36,912 bases of DNA. It comes from a virus. The notes below the pieces were generated by a model that was not told where the DNA came from, ran no database searches, and was given only the letters and a program-made list of their open reading frames with translations. Below, piece after piece: positions 30,639-36,912 of this stretch. Position 1 is the stretch's first letter. Every line of letters starts with the position of its first letter. The stretch is from IMG/VR virus record IMGVR_UViG_3300025138_000127, positions 1-36,912 of that record. One strand, given 5' to 3'. The translations under genes were made by a program, and so were the position numbers.

Positions 30639-32738
30639 GTATGTTTCGGTTTCATCTTTTACACCTTTGTTTGCTTCTATCATCTCTCTAAATCTTGTAG
30701 GAATACTTTGCAACATTGATTCAATACCTTGCTTTCTTTCCATTGCATTTTTTAAAAATTGTTCTTCTTCACTTAATGCAGCTTGCTCTAAACCTATATT
30801 GACTGCTTTACCAACATTAGGATTATTCATAAACATAGATCCTGCACTTGCAGCGGCTTGAGAAAAAGGTGCTCCAGACATATACATCATTGGAAAGTCT
30901 ATTGCAGCAGCTATTGCATTATCTGCTTTACCAGGAAAAGCAGTGGTAAGAGCATCAATACCTGGTCTAATACTTCTATAAGCGTTACCTGCATTTTTTA
31001 TTTTTTGATTAAAAGAATCAAACATATTTCTTATTTTAGATTTTTCTGGCTGCTCTATTTTATCTGCAGTGGTGACGCCCGGAATTTTTGACAACTCTTC
31101 TATTTTTGGATTCTTAACTTTTAAAAATTTATCTAATTTTTTTCTTCCTTCAACCTCATCAATTAAACCTGCATCAACTGCTTCTTTTAAAGTTTGTTCA
31201 GCTAGGTTAGCTTTAATAGTTAAATCATCTATACTGTCTGTTTTAATATCACCTAGGTTTTGGTCTACTAAACCTATTCCTAATTGCCTAAAAACATTAT
31301 CTCCTCTTCTTACAGTTAAATCATTTGCATCTATTGTAATAGGATTAACTCTATCTTTTAATAAAGGATATTTTTCAACTGTCTTATTTACAAATTTTTG
31401 TATATCTTCATTTAAAGAAACAATTTTGTTTTGTAGATCTGCAGGAACCGTTTTACCGGCATCAATAAATTTTTTAGCTTCAATATATAATTTTTTTTGT
31501 GCTGGGTAAAAATTTTTATTTAAATTATTTTCCAAAGTTTGAACTCCACCTTCATATTTTGAAATACCTTTTCTATTAGCTTCAAAATATTGAGGACTTA
31601 AATCTTCGGGTCTCATTTTTTGTTTTAACAAAGATAATTGTTTTATACTCGATTGATGACCCATTTCAATTGGAAGAATTTCTTTAGATTTTCCACTTAT
31701 TGAACCTGATGTTTTATATGTTTCTAAACCTAAACCTTCTTGGACTTGTTTTTTAAACGTATATAATTTTTTTTCATATTCTTTAGAACCTAAAATATTT
31801 AATTTTTTCTTTCTTCTTTCTGAAGCTGCAGCTTGAAGAACACTTACTGGATCATTTTTTAATCTAACTCTTGGTTTTTTTTCAAACGTTAAATTTTCAA
31901 ACGCAGGTTCTTTTTTGACAAGATCTACTGTTTTTCTGAAATAGTCGTCTGTATCAAATAAACTCGTATCTACAAGTTTTCTTAAATCTTCATTAGAAAA
32001 AGACTTACCACCAGCTTTAATAATATCATTTAATGCATTTCTAATCTCAGCTTTTTTACCTGTGTCTGATACTTTTCCTTTTCGTTCTGCAGCAAGCTCT
32101 AGACGTTTTTCTGTCATAACTGTTCCTGTTTTTTTTGGAAGATTTTTTACAGAGTCTCTAAATTTATTAGCAGCTTTTAAAGCTGCTTCTTCATTAGGAT
32201 ATTTTGGTTTAGGTCCTGGTCTATTTCCATCTCCATAACTAAAACTGTCATAATATGTTTCATTGCCTCTATTAAGAGTAACTTCCAAAAGATCTTGATT
32301 TTTCTTTTTTCTAATATTAGGTCCGTACAATTTGGAAAACCCTTCACGAGTTCCTAAATCTTTTCCTGTAATAGCTCCTCCTCCAATAGCAAGTTCAGTT
32401 CTTTCTTCTACCTCTGGCAAACCAATACGACCTTCTGTAGTTTCACTTTGTTCTTTTATATAATCGTCGTAATACTTTTTTCTGCTTTTAATAAACTCAA
32501 GACCTTCTTGCATTGTGACAACACCTTCAGTAACAGCTTTGTCTAATTCTTTCTGCATTAAGTCTACAAGAAAAGCATTAGAAGATTTTCCAGTTCCATA
32601 TACACCTTGTAATAAAGTGTCTGCTTTGTTTTTAAACTGAACTGCGCTGTAAGGTTTTTTTGGTGGAGGTGTGCCGTCGGCAAATTTCTCACGTCGTACC
32701 AGATACGACATCATCTCGTTGTACTCGTGAATTTTCAA
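30630..32738 (-). CDS. 702-aa virion-type protein, possible +1 frameshift at its end
   Basis: Start is probably TTG at 32738-32736 (AGGACTG upstream); an ATG pair lies at the MMSYL residues further in. The protein opens KIHEYNEMMSYLVRREKFAD, has ELAIGGGAITGKDLG near 115, then a long helical Lys-rich body. A hydrophobic Ala/Met/Gly segment (AIAAAIDFPMMYMSGAPFSQ, about 613) lies near the C-terminus. It ends ETETYVP with CCC-TAA. The opening and the GGG motif are of the type I recall from marine phage virion proteins encoded between terminase and portal. Role unknown; an internal or ejection protein is possible. Confidence 0.65.
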   Translation of the reverse strand: MKIHEYNEMMSYLVRREKFADGTPPPKKPYSAVQFKNKADTLLQGVYGTGKSSNAFLVDLMQKELDKAVTEGVVTMQEGLEFIKSRKKYYDDYIKEQSETTEGRIGLPEVEERTELAIGGGAITGKDLGTREGFSKLYGPNIRKKKNQDLLEVTLNRGNETYYDSFSYGDGNRPGPKPKYPNEEAALKAANKFRDSVKNLPKKTGTVMTEKRLELAAERKGKVSDTGKKAEIRNALNDIIKAGGKSFSNEDLRKLVDTSLFDTDDYFRKTVDLVKKEPAFENLTFEKKPRVRLKNDPVSVLQAAASERRKKKLNILGSKEYEKKLYTFKKQVQEGLGLETYKTSGSISGKSKEILPIEMGHQSSIKQLSLLKQKMRPEDLSPQYFEANRKGISKYEGGVQTLENNLNKNFYPAQKKLYIEAKKFIDAGKTVPADLQNKIVSLNEDIQKFVNKTVEKYPLLKDRVNPITIDANDLTVRRGDNVFRQLGIGLVDQNLGDIKTDSIDDLTIKANLAEQTLKEAVDAGLIDEVEGRKKLDKFLKVKNPKIEELSKIPGVTTADKIEQPEKSKIRNMFDSFNQKIKNAGNAYRSIRPGIDALTTAFPGKADNAIAAAIDFPMMYMSGAPFSQAAASAGSMFMNNPNVGKAVNIGLEQAALSEEEQFLKNAMERKQGIESMLQSIPTRFREMIEANKGVKDETETYVP

Positions 32739-32739
32739 T

Positions 32740-33474
32740 TTACAGTCCTAGTATTGCTGCTAGACCGCCTGATTGTTTATTATCTCTATCAATAACACCT
32801 TTACCAATTAAGATATCTTTTTGTGTAATTTCTCCATCACCTGATAGATCAGGGAAAGATCCTCCAGCTAAAGTAATTCTAGTTTTATCATCTTCAACTA
32901 ATTCTTTAACAACATCCATTCCAGGATTTTTAGCTGTACCCATACTCATTTCATAAAATTCTTTTAGCTCATCTAATGAGTTTGGTTTACGACCTCTTTG
33001 TTTAATAAATTCCATTACAACTTCTTCAATTCTAATTTTAGGATCGATCGATGCTTGATCACTCATAGCTTCTCTTCTGAAACTATCAAAGTCCATAGGC
33101 TCTAAACCTTGTTCTAACATATCAAATCTGTATTTATTATATTCGTCTTCTAATAAAGGATCTCTATCTGCCATTTGCATGATGCCTGAATCTTGAGCCC
33201 TGACTTGTTCACCCATAGGCACGCCTTGGTCTTTCATTAATTCAATTGTATCTAAGTCTTCTTCTTGAAACTCTTCAACTTCATCACCTTGTGCATAAAA
33301 ATTTCTCATAATTCCTCCATTAGCCTCTTTGGTTCTTTTAGACTCTGTTGGTCTAAAGATATCCATTTCAATAATATTTATATTATTTCTTTTTATGTAA
33401 TCAGTCAAGGACTCTCCTGGTTCTACTCCTAATCCCATTTCATAAGCATCAATTACATCTTCATAATATTCCAT
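32740..33474 (-). CDS. EF-hand-bearing phage protein, function unknown
   Basis: The 244-aa acidic protein has one clear EF-hand-like calcium loop, DLSGDGEITQKD (about residues 211-222), followed by ILIGKGVID. It ends SGGLAAILGL. A helical middle (DPLLEDEYNKYRFDMLEQGL) precedes it. It sits between terminase (TAATG overlap) and the 702-aa gene, which starts right after its stop. Calcium binding is likely from the loop; the biological role is not known. Confidence 0.65.
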   Translation of the reverse strand: MEYYEDVIDAYEMGLGVEPGESLTDYIKRNNINIIEMDIFRPTESKRTKEANGGIMRNFYAQGDEVEEFQEEDLDTIELMKDQGVPMGEQVRAQDSGIMQMADRDPLLEDEYNKYRFDMLEQGLEPMDFDSFRREAMSDQASIDPKIRIEEVVMEFIKQRGRKPNSLDELKEFYEMSMGTAKNPGMDVVKELVEDDKTRITLAGGSFPDLSGDGEITQKDILIGKGVIDRDNKQSGGLAAILGL

Positions 33475-34955
33475 TAGTAATACGTCCTCTGTTGTGGAGG
33501 CATTTTTTCCTCCTCGTAATCTTCAGGGTGATTTATTAAACCTCCCTGTCTAAATCTCATTACAGCTTGAGTCATTGAGTCCACTAGATCATCATGGTCT
33601 CCATAAGGAAAAGCTGCACATTCCTCGATGACTTCTTGTGCGAAGTCCATATCTTTGGGCGCCCATATCAGTCCCGACTCAAAGAGCGGAGATACTGCGT
33701 TTACCCTCGTGTGTTTATCGTTACCACGAGATGGTGAAAAATTTATAACAGGAATACCCATCTTACGCAACTCATAAGTTAAGGGAAGCCCTGATGCCTT
33801 ACTCTCGATTATAACTGTTTCAGGATTCCAGTAGCCGTATTGCTCCATTGCAATACGCCGGAGTTCAGGGAATTCATATCTACCTTTTAATGCATCAACC
33901 AATATTAAACTTGGTGGTGAGTCTTCATTTTCTTGAAACACGCCCCAGGTTGTAATAGCTGAGTAGTCGGCAGTTTCTTTTTTCATAAAAGCTGTATCGT
34001 AAGATTGTATAATATGTTGAAGCGGTGGCATCTCATCCTCTTCCCAATTCTTCCACCATTCACGTTTTATTAATGCACCTTCTTCTGAAGTAGGATTTTG
34101 CATATACTGTGCATTCCATTTAGTCAGGGGAATACTAGCTTTAACAGATTCTAAATCATCTAACTTCCAATACTCTGGCCAAACAGGTTTACCTGATGGC
34201 AGGATAGCAGGAAATTCTACAACTTCCCATTGATCAGCTTTAACTCCTTTTTGAGCATTTAATAATCTACCTGTTAAATCTTTTTGATTCCATCTTGTCA
34301 TGATAACAACAATTGATCCACCAGGTTGAAGACGTTGACGTGGACCAGAAGTATACCACTCATAAGTTCTATCAAGAGCTTGATTGTTCATGGCATCTTG
34401 TTCAGTATGTGGGTCATCAATAATTAGTAGATCAGCTCCCCGTCCTGTAATAGCAGAACCAACACCGGCAGCATAATATTCACCACCTTGTTCTGTTTCC
34501 CATTTACCAGCAGCTTGAGAATCTGGATTAAGTCTAGTTTTAAAAACTTGTTTATATTCTGGTGAGTCCATCAAAGATTTAGCCTTACGACCAAACCTTA
34601 CAGATAATTCAGTTGTGTTAGTTGATTGAATAATTTTTAGTTTAGGATTTCTACCAACCATCCATGCAGGTAAAAGATAAGAACCAAATTCAGACTTAGT
34701 ATGTCTGGGTGGCATATTGATAATTAATCTTTTAATTTTACCTTGAGCAAGTCTATCAAACTTATCAGCAATTTTTTTATGATGGGAGCCTTCAATAAAA
34801 TCAGGCCAAACATGTTTTACAAAATCCATAAAGTTATTTTGTATACCAGCGGTCTTTTTCTTTTCACCATACTGATTAGCCAATAAGGAAAATTGTCTCC
34901 TCACATCTGCAGGTAACTTATCAAAGTTCTTTAGTTTATCTTTATCTATCTTCAT
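33474..34955 (-). CDS. terL: terminase large subunit
   Basis: The product has 493 aa. The ATPase domain has a P-loop variant PPRHTKS (82-88), Walker B LLIIDDPHTE (176-185) and coupling motif IVVIMTRW (215-222). The RNase H-like nuclease domain follows with QSYDTAF (D320), LVDALKGRYEF (353-362), VIIESKASG (381-389) and FPYGDHDDLVD (449-459), supplying the acidic metal ligands. It packages DNA through the portal and cuts it. No small subunit is seen beside it. The start ATG lacks a clear ribosome site in an A/T-rich leader. It is the first gene of the leftward late series. Confidence 0.95.
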   Translation of the reverse strand: MKIDKDKLKNFDKLPADVRRQFSLLANQYGEKKKTAGIQNNFMDFVKHVWPDFIEGSHHKKIADKFDRLAQGKIKRLIINMPPRHTKSEFGSYLLPAWMVGRNPKLKIIQSTNTTELSVRFGRKAKSLMDSPEYKQVFKTRLNPDSQAAGKWETEQGGEYYAAGVGSAITGRGADLLIIDDPHTEQDAMNNQALDRTYEWYTSGPRQRLQPGGSIVVIMTRWNQKDLTGRLLNAQKGVKADQWEVVEFPAILPSGKPVWPEYWKLDDLESVKASIPLTKWNAQYMQNPTSEEGALIKREWWKNWEEDEMPPLQHIIQSYDTAFMKKETADYSAITTWGVFQENEDSPPSLILVDALKGRYEFPELRRIAMEQYGYWNPETVIIESKASGLPLTYELRKMGIPVINFSPSRGNDKHTRVNAVSPLFESGLIWAPKDMDFAQEVIEECAAFPYGDHDDLVDSMTQAVMRFRQGGLINHPEDYEEEKMPPQQRTYY

Positions 34956-35139
34956 TTGAAAAATTTTTTCTAGAAAATTTTTACACTATTTTTTCAAAAA
35001 GTAAAAAAGTATTATAAGGCTTTAAATGTATGAAAGCTGGCATAAATACAAACTATTGGGACCCCTTTTATAAAAATAAAAAAACCCTTTTGTAAAAAAA
35101 TTTAAAAACCCGACTCGCGTTGGTACCTCTATCAATCAT
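34956..35139. promoter_or_regulatory. AT-rich gap upstream of terminase
   Basis: No gene is seen here. It contains runs of A and T and, on the minus strand, a TATAAT box at 35016-35011 without a recognisable -35 at proper distance, which may be a late-type or factor-dependent promoter for terminase. A GGGACCCC element (35059-35066) stands between two A/T runs. A packaging or origin site could lie here, but nothing in the sequence proves it. Confidence 0.3.
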
Positions 35140-35340
35140 ATGAAACCGGCTGCGTTCCGTGCACGTACTAACAGCCAGTCAAACTCCAGGTTGCTACCTT
35201 GCGGTCACTGCTTACGTACAGGGAAATGCCATCGGCAAGATTTGGACGCCCTTGAGCTTTCAGATAAAATTCTCTTGATGCCTGGCGCACAACCTATGCT
35301 TGTATGCAAAAATCACATAGGGTGCGCGCCAGACTACTAG
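35140..35340 (+). CDS. possible 66-aa zinc-ribbon-like protein on the plus strand
   Basis: A plus-strand frame in a GC-richer island encodes 66 aa with LPCGHCLRTGKCHRQ (C-x2-C-x5-C-H) and VCKNHIGC near the end, a plausible metal site. The frame stays open upstream to 35080, but ATG 35140 is the first start and has no clear ribosome site. Other genes around are on the minus strand. The alternative is a structured RNA: part of the frame is a 17-bp inverted repeat, and RNA genes often show as GC islands in AT-rich genomes. Confidence 0.4.
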   Translation: MKPAAFRARTNSQSNSRLLPCGHCLRTGKCHRQDLDALELSDKILLMPGAQPMLVCKNHIGCAPDY

Positions 35341-35343
35341 TCT
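35282..35343. repeat. large inverted repeat (17-bp arms) and adjoining palindrome
   Basis: Arms 35282-35298 (CTGGCGCACAACCTATG) and 35316-35332 (CATAGGGTGCGCGCCAG) pair at 15 of 17 positions around a 17-nt loop. AGACTA-C-TAGTCT (35331-35343) is a second perfect dyad overlapping its right end. There is no T-tail on either strand. It lies 16 nt from the end of the leftward 85-aa gene. Confidence 0.7.
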
Positions 35344-35358
35344 AACAGAACGTAGTAT

Positions 35359-35616
35359 TTAATCGAGCAATACCATGTAAGCCTCTGCATTATGTTGTCT
35401 GAAGTAATCCAAGCCTCTTCTAACTTGGTTCCATAGTTTAGAGTCGCCTGCTGATTTACCAGGCTGCTTGTCCTCTAGTGTTGCTGCTAACTCATTGATA
35501 AAGATATCATCATGTATCTTTGCCTCGTGAGGTGTAAGTAAGCAAGACTCTCCATTGAATCTATTCTTACGTTCCTCTGTTGCGTCAATCATTGTTTCTT
35601 GTTTTAGTTTTCCCAT
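35359..35616 (-). CDS. small early-region protein, function unknown
   Basis: The 85-aa product starts after the conserved leader with GAAAGG. The sequence reads as a short fold (HEAKIHDDIFINELAATLED, LWNQVRRGLDYFRQHNAEAY) ending MVLLD. It has its own strong promoter in front. It is the last of the early-type series before the gap. No family recognised. Confidence 0.65.
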   Translation of the reverse strand: MGKLKQETMIDATEERKNRFNGESCLLTPHEAKIHDDIFINELAATLEDKQPGKSAGDSKLWNQVRRGLDYFRQHNAEAYMVLLD

Positions 35617-35641
35617 TTTGTACCTTTCTGTTATGTATCCT

Positions 35642-35670
35642 ACTATATCCTATATTCTATGCGTTGTCAA
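35642..35670 (-). promoter_or_regulatory. sigma70 promoter of the 85-aa gene
   Basis: On the minus strand, TTGACA (35670-35665), exactly 17 nt, TATAGT (35647-35642). The -35 is read in the last codons of the 110-aa gene. Its leader shares 18 identical bases (ATACATAACAGAAAGGTA, 35638-35621) with the promoter at 36273. Confidence 0.85.
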
Positions 35671-35989
35671 CCCTTTCAATAGTAGTATATGGACGATAAC
35701 TATCCTCATTAGTTACCTTGCGATATCCTTGGCTCTCTCGTCTGTGTCTGATAAACTCAATCGGTCTGCCTTGTTCGATGTTTTCCATATGTACATTCAA
35801 CCACTCTGATTGACAACCTTGACTACAAAAATACTTGGACCTTGTATAATCATAATAACCAGTGTTGATGTTTCTATCTATATTAGTTTCTGCATATCTC
35901 CCACGAACCACACCTCTAGATTTTAGAAACCTATCATTAGTAGTTCTAGTATGGCAGTCTGGTCCTTGGCAAAAATGTTTGTTACTCAT
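35657..35989 (-). CDS. small zinc-finger-like protein
   Basis: The 110-aa product has two cysteine pairs, HFCQGPDCH (C7, C12) and YFCSQGCQSEW (C55, C59), separated by a basic stretch containing RNINTGYYDYTR. This is the look of a treble-clef or HNH-type zinc site, but no nuclease His pair is seen. It is an early-region gene. Nucleic-acid binding is plausible. Its start overlaps the 23-aa micro-gene as ATGA. Confidence 0.65.
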   Translation of the reverse strand: MSNKHFCQGPDCHTRTTNDRFLKSRGVVRGRYAETNIDRNINTGYYDYTRSKYFCSQGCQSEWLNVHMENIEQGRPIEFIRHRRESQGYRKVTNEDSYRPYTTIERVDNA

Positions 35990-36057
35990 GCTACTACCAC
36001 CATTCCCATTATCAAACCAAAAAATGTGACGATACAGTAAAATTCAAAGCTTGTCAT
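35986..36057 (-). CDS. 23-aa single-span membrane micro-peptide
   Basis: Reading from ATG 36057 gives MTSFEFYCIVTFFGLIMGMV followed by VVA and TGA at 35988-35986. It is one hydrophobic helix. Its start overlaps the preceding stop as TAATG (with GAGG upstream) and its stop overlaps the next ATG as ATGA. Both junctions are of the type this phage uses for true genes, but the peptide is very short. If expressed, it would sit in the membrane. Confidence 0.5.
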   Translation of the reverse strand: MTSFEFYCIVTFFGLIMGMVVVA

Positions 36058-36248
36058 TACAACCTCACTTTCCAACTGCCTTTGGCAGTTCTATAACCTT
36101 GTGCGTCATCATCAAAATATGTCATTAGATTCGCACCAACTTTTGAAGTCCAATATCTAGACTTCTCTGTCCATGTTCCATTTCTTGTAATGTGTTTCTT
36201 ATCCTTGTTAGAATAGTATGTGATTTTAAATTTAGTGTTTTCTTGCAT
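36057..36248 (-). CDS. small early-region protein, function unknown
   Basis: I start at the ATG at 36248 after AAAGG; an earlier ATG at 36293 lies in the promoter itself and is rejected. The 63-aa protein reads QENTKFKITYYSNKDKKHIT, ...WTEKSRYWTSKVGANLMTYF, YRTAKGSWKVRL: a small beta-rich, basic and aromatic domain. It is expressed from its own strong promoter. No family recognised. Confidence 0.7.
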   Translation of the reverse strand: MQENTKFKITYYSNKDKKHITRNGTWTEKSRYWTSKVGANLMTYFDDDAQGYRTAKGSWKVRL

Positions 36249-36266
36249 TTCTACCTTTCTGTTATG

Positions 36267-36301
36267 TATGGGAGTATATACTAATACTCCCATAGTGTCA
36301 A
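36267..36301 (-). promoter_or_regulatory. sigma70 promoter with 11-bp operator-like dyad
   Basis: On the minus strand, TTGACA (36301-36296), 17 nt, TATACT (36278-36273). A perfect 11-bp inverted repeat, TATGGGAGTAT-6 nt-ATACTCCCATA, spans 36267-36294, covering spacer and -10. It could bind a repressor. The leader 36269-36252 shares 18 nt with the promoter at 35642. Confidence 0.9.
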
Positions 36302-36304
36302 CCC

Positions 36305-36912
36305 TTAATTTAGACTTTCTTCATATTGTTTCCTTGCCAATAGTTTTGCCTCTCTTGTATTAGCTGATTGTTTATTCTTCATGCCTTTAATCATACTAGC
36401 CAAATTGCTTGGATTGTAGATAGTCAAACCTGTTGAGTTAGTTCTAATTAACTCTGCCTCATCAACTTGTATTCCAAGTTCTGTTGCAAGTTCAATACCC
36501 TCTGAAAGATATCTGTATGCTTTCAATCCAATCTTTAACTGATTACATTGTTTAGTGATTGTATCTATCCACGTTTGGTGTTTAGATACAACATTTGCTT
36601 TTGCAATTCTCCAAGTTTCAAATTGTGTGTACTCATCTTTAGTACAGGCTATTGCTCTTGAACGACAGTATGAAGTTCCAATGACATCAAGATAGTATGG
36701 GCTATCAAACTCTTTACCCATTCCAATAATTTCTGAACCATTGCCCAATGCTTTCATGCACTCATCAACGTGTATAGTTTTGTGTGGATTATCTTTATTC
36801 TCATTCTGTTGAGCATAAATATCTGGGTTGCAATCCATAGCTTTTAAATCTTCTCGGTAATATGCAACTGCAAACTTTCTACCCTCTTCACTACCATACT
36901 CACTACCATTTA
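36305..36912 (-). CDS. early-region protein, 5' end beyond the window
   Basis: The frame stays open from its TAA near 36305 to the window edge, so at least 201 aa are present; a start at 36838 would be internal and gives 177 aa. Upstream of it the frame continues NGSEYGSEEGRKFAVAYYRE then DLKAMDCNP. The protein has Cys residues (DCNP, DECMKAL, SYCRSRAIACTKDE) and helical segments (YTQFETWRIAKANVVSKHQT, AYRYLSEGIELATELGIQVD). No family recognised. It ends 4 nt before the promoter of the next gene. Confidence 0.65.
   Translation of the reverse strand, partial: NGSEYGSEEGRKFAVAYYREDLKAMDCNPDIYAQQNENKDNPHKTIHVDECMKALGNGSEIIGMGKEFDSPYYLDVIGTSYCRSRAIACTKDEYTQFETWRIAKANVVSKHQTWIDTITKQCNQLKIGLKAYRYLSEGIELATELGIQVDEAELIRTNSTGLTIYNPSNLASMIKGMKNKQSANTREAKLLARKQYEESLN

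Noticed and set aside
31069-31509. Plus-strand 146-residue frame opposite the 702-aa gene
   Set aside because: Low-complexity Ser/Phe/Leu composition typical of the antisense of Lys/Glu-rich coding DNA; no ribosome site.
35095-35345. tRNA gene in the GC-rich island
   Set aside because: No cloverleaf with a 7-bp acceptor stem, anticodon loop and TTCRA-type T-loop could be assembled on either strand.
36249-36293. ATG at 36293 as start of the small early gene
   Set aside because: It lies between the -35 and -10 boxes of the promoter, so it would not be on the transcript; ATG 36248 has AAAGG.

Overview
The window is a 36.9 kb piece of a tailed double-stranded DNA phage genome. It is visibly AT-rich and densely packed: most genes abut, or overlap by 1-17 nt through ATGA or TAATG junctions. 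Almost everything is read leftwards (minus strand). The portal, the tail accessory factor and the tail stabilisation protein resemble the P22-type short-tail machinery. No tail sheath, tape measure or tail tube was recognised, so a podovirus-like virion is the best reading. The AT bias, the small Lys-rich proteins, the GG-motif virion proteins and the gene order all recall uncultured marine (pelagiphage-like, SAR11-type) phages. That host assignment rests on family knowledge and is not proven by this sequence.

Layout, following transcription from right to left. (1) 35.36-36.91 kb: small, probably early genes, one cut by the window edge, driven by two near-identical sigma70-type promoter cassettes. 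(2) 34.96-35.36 kb: a gap between early and late genes holding an AT-rich stretch and a GC-richer island with a possible plus-strand zinc-binding micro-gene and a strong inverted repeat. (3) 28.0-34.96 kb: large terminase, an EF-hand-bearing protein, a 702-aa virion-type protein and a P22-like portal. (4) 24.9-28.0 kb: a run of tiny, mostly basic genes, a holin-like membrane protein and a phage GroES co-chaperonin. (5) 20.3-24.9 kb: scaffold, capsid-associated proteins and major capsid protein, separated by stable tetraloop or stem-loop hairpins, with an internal promoter that has a structured leader. (6) 14.87-20.3 kb: P22 gp4-like tail factor, adaptor-like protein, repeat-built fibre proteins and a collar-domain protein. 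(7) 13.7-14.9 kb: an island of two coupled plus-strand 2-oxoglutarate/Fe(II) oxygenases. (8) 10.1-13.7 kb: gp10-like tail stabilisation protein and small structural genes. (9) 7.7-10.1 kb: a third oxygenase and two glycosyltransferases. (10) 0.05-7.6 kb: four large proteins that look like the internal/ejection set, then a small XhlA-like membrane protein.

How the parts fit: terminase and portal package DNA into a shell built by scaffold, capsid protein and probably the phage GroES working with host GroEL. The gp4/gp10-type proteins close the head and build the short tail. Repeat fibres and the collar protein give host contact, and the large internal proteins would be ejected with the DNA. The oxygenases and glycosyltransferases probably modify a virion, host-surface or nucleic-acid substrate that cannot be named from sequence. 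No phage RNA polymerase, integrase, tRNA, CRISPR array, small terminase or clear endolysin was found. The strong host-type promoters fit transcription by the host polymerase.
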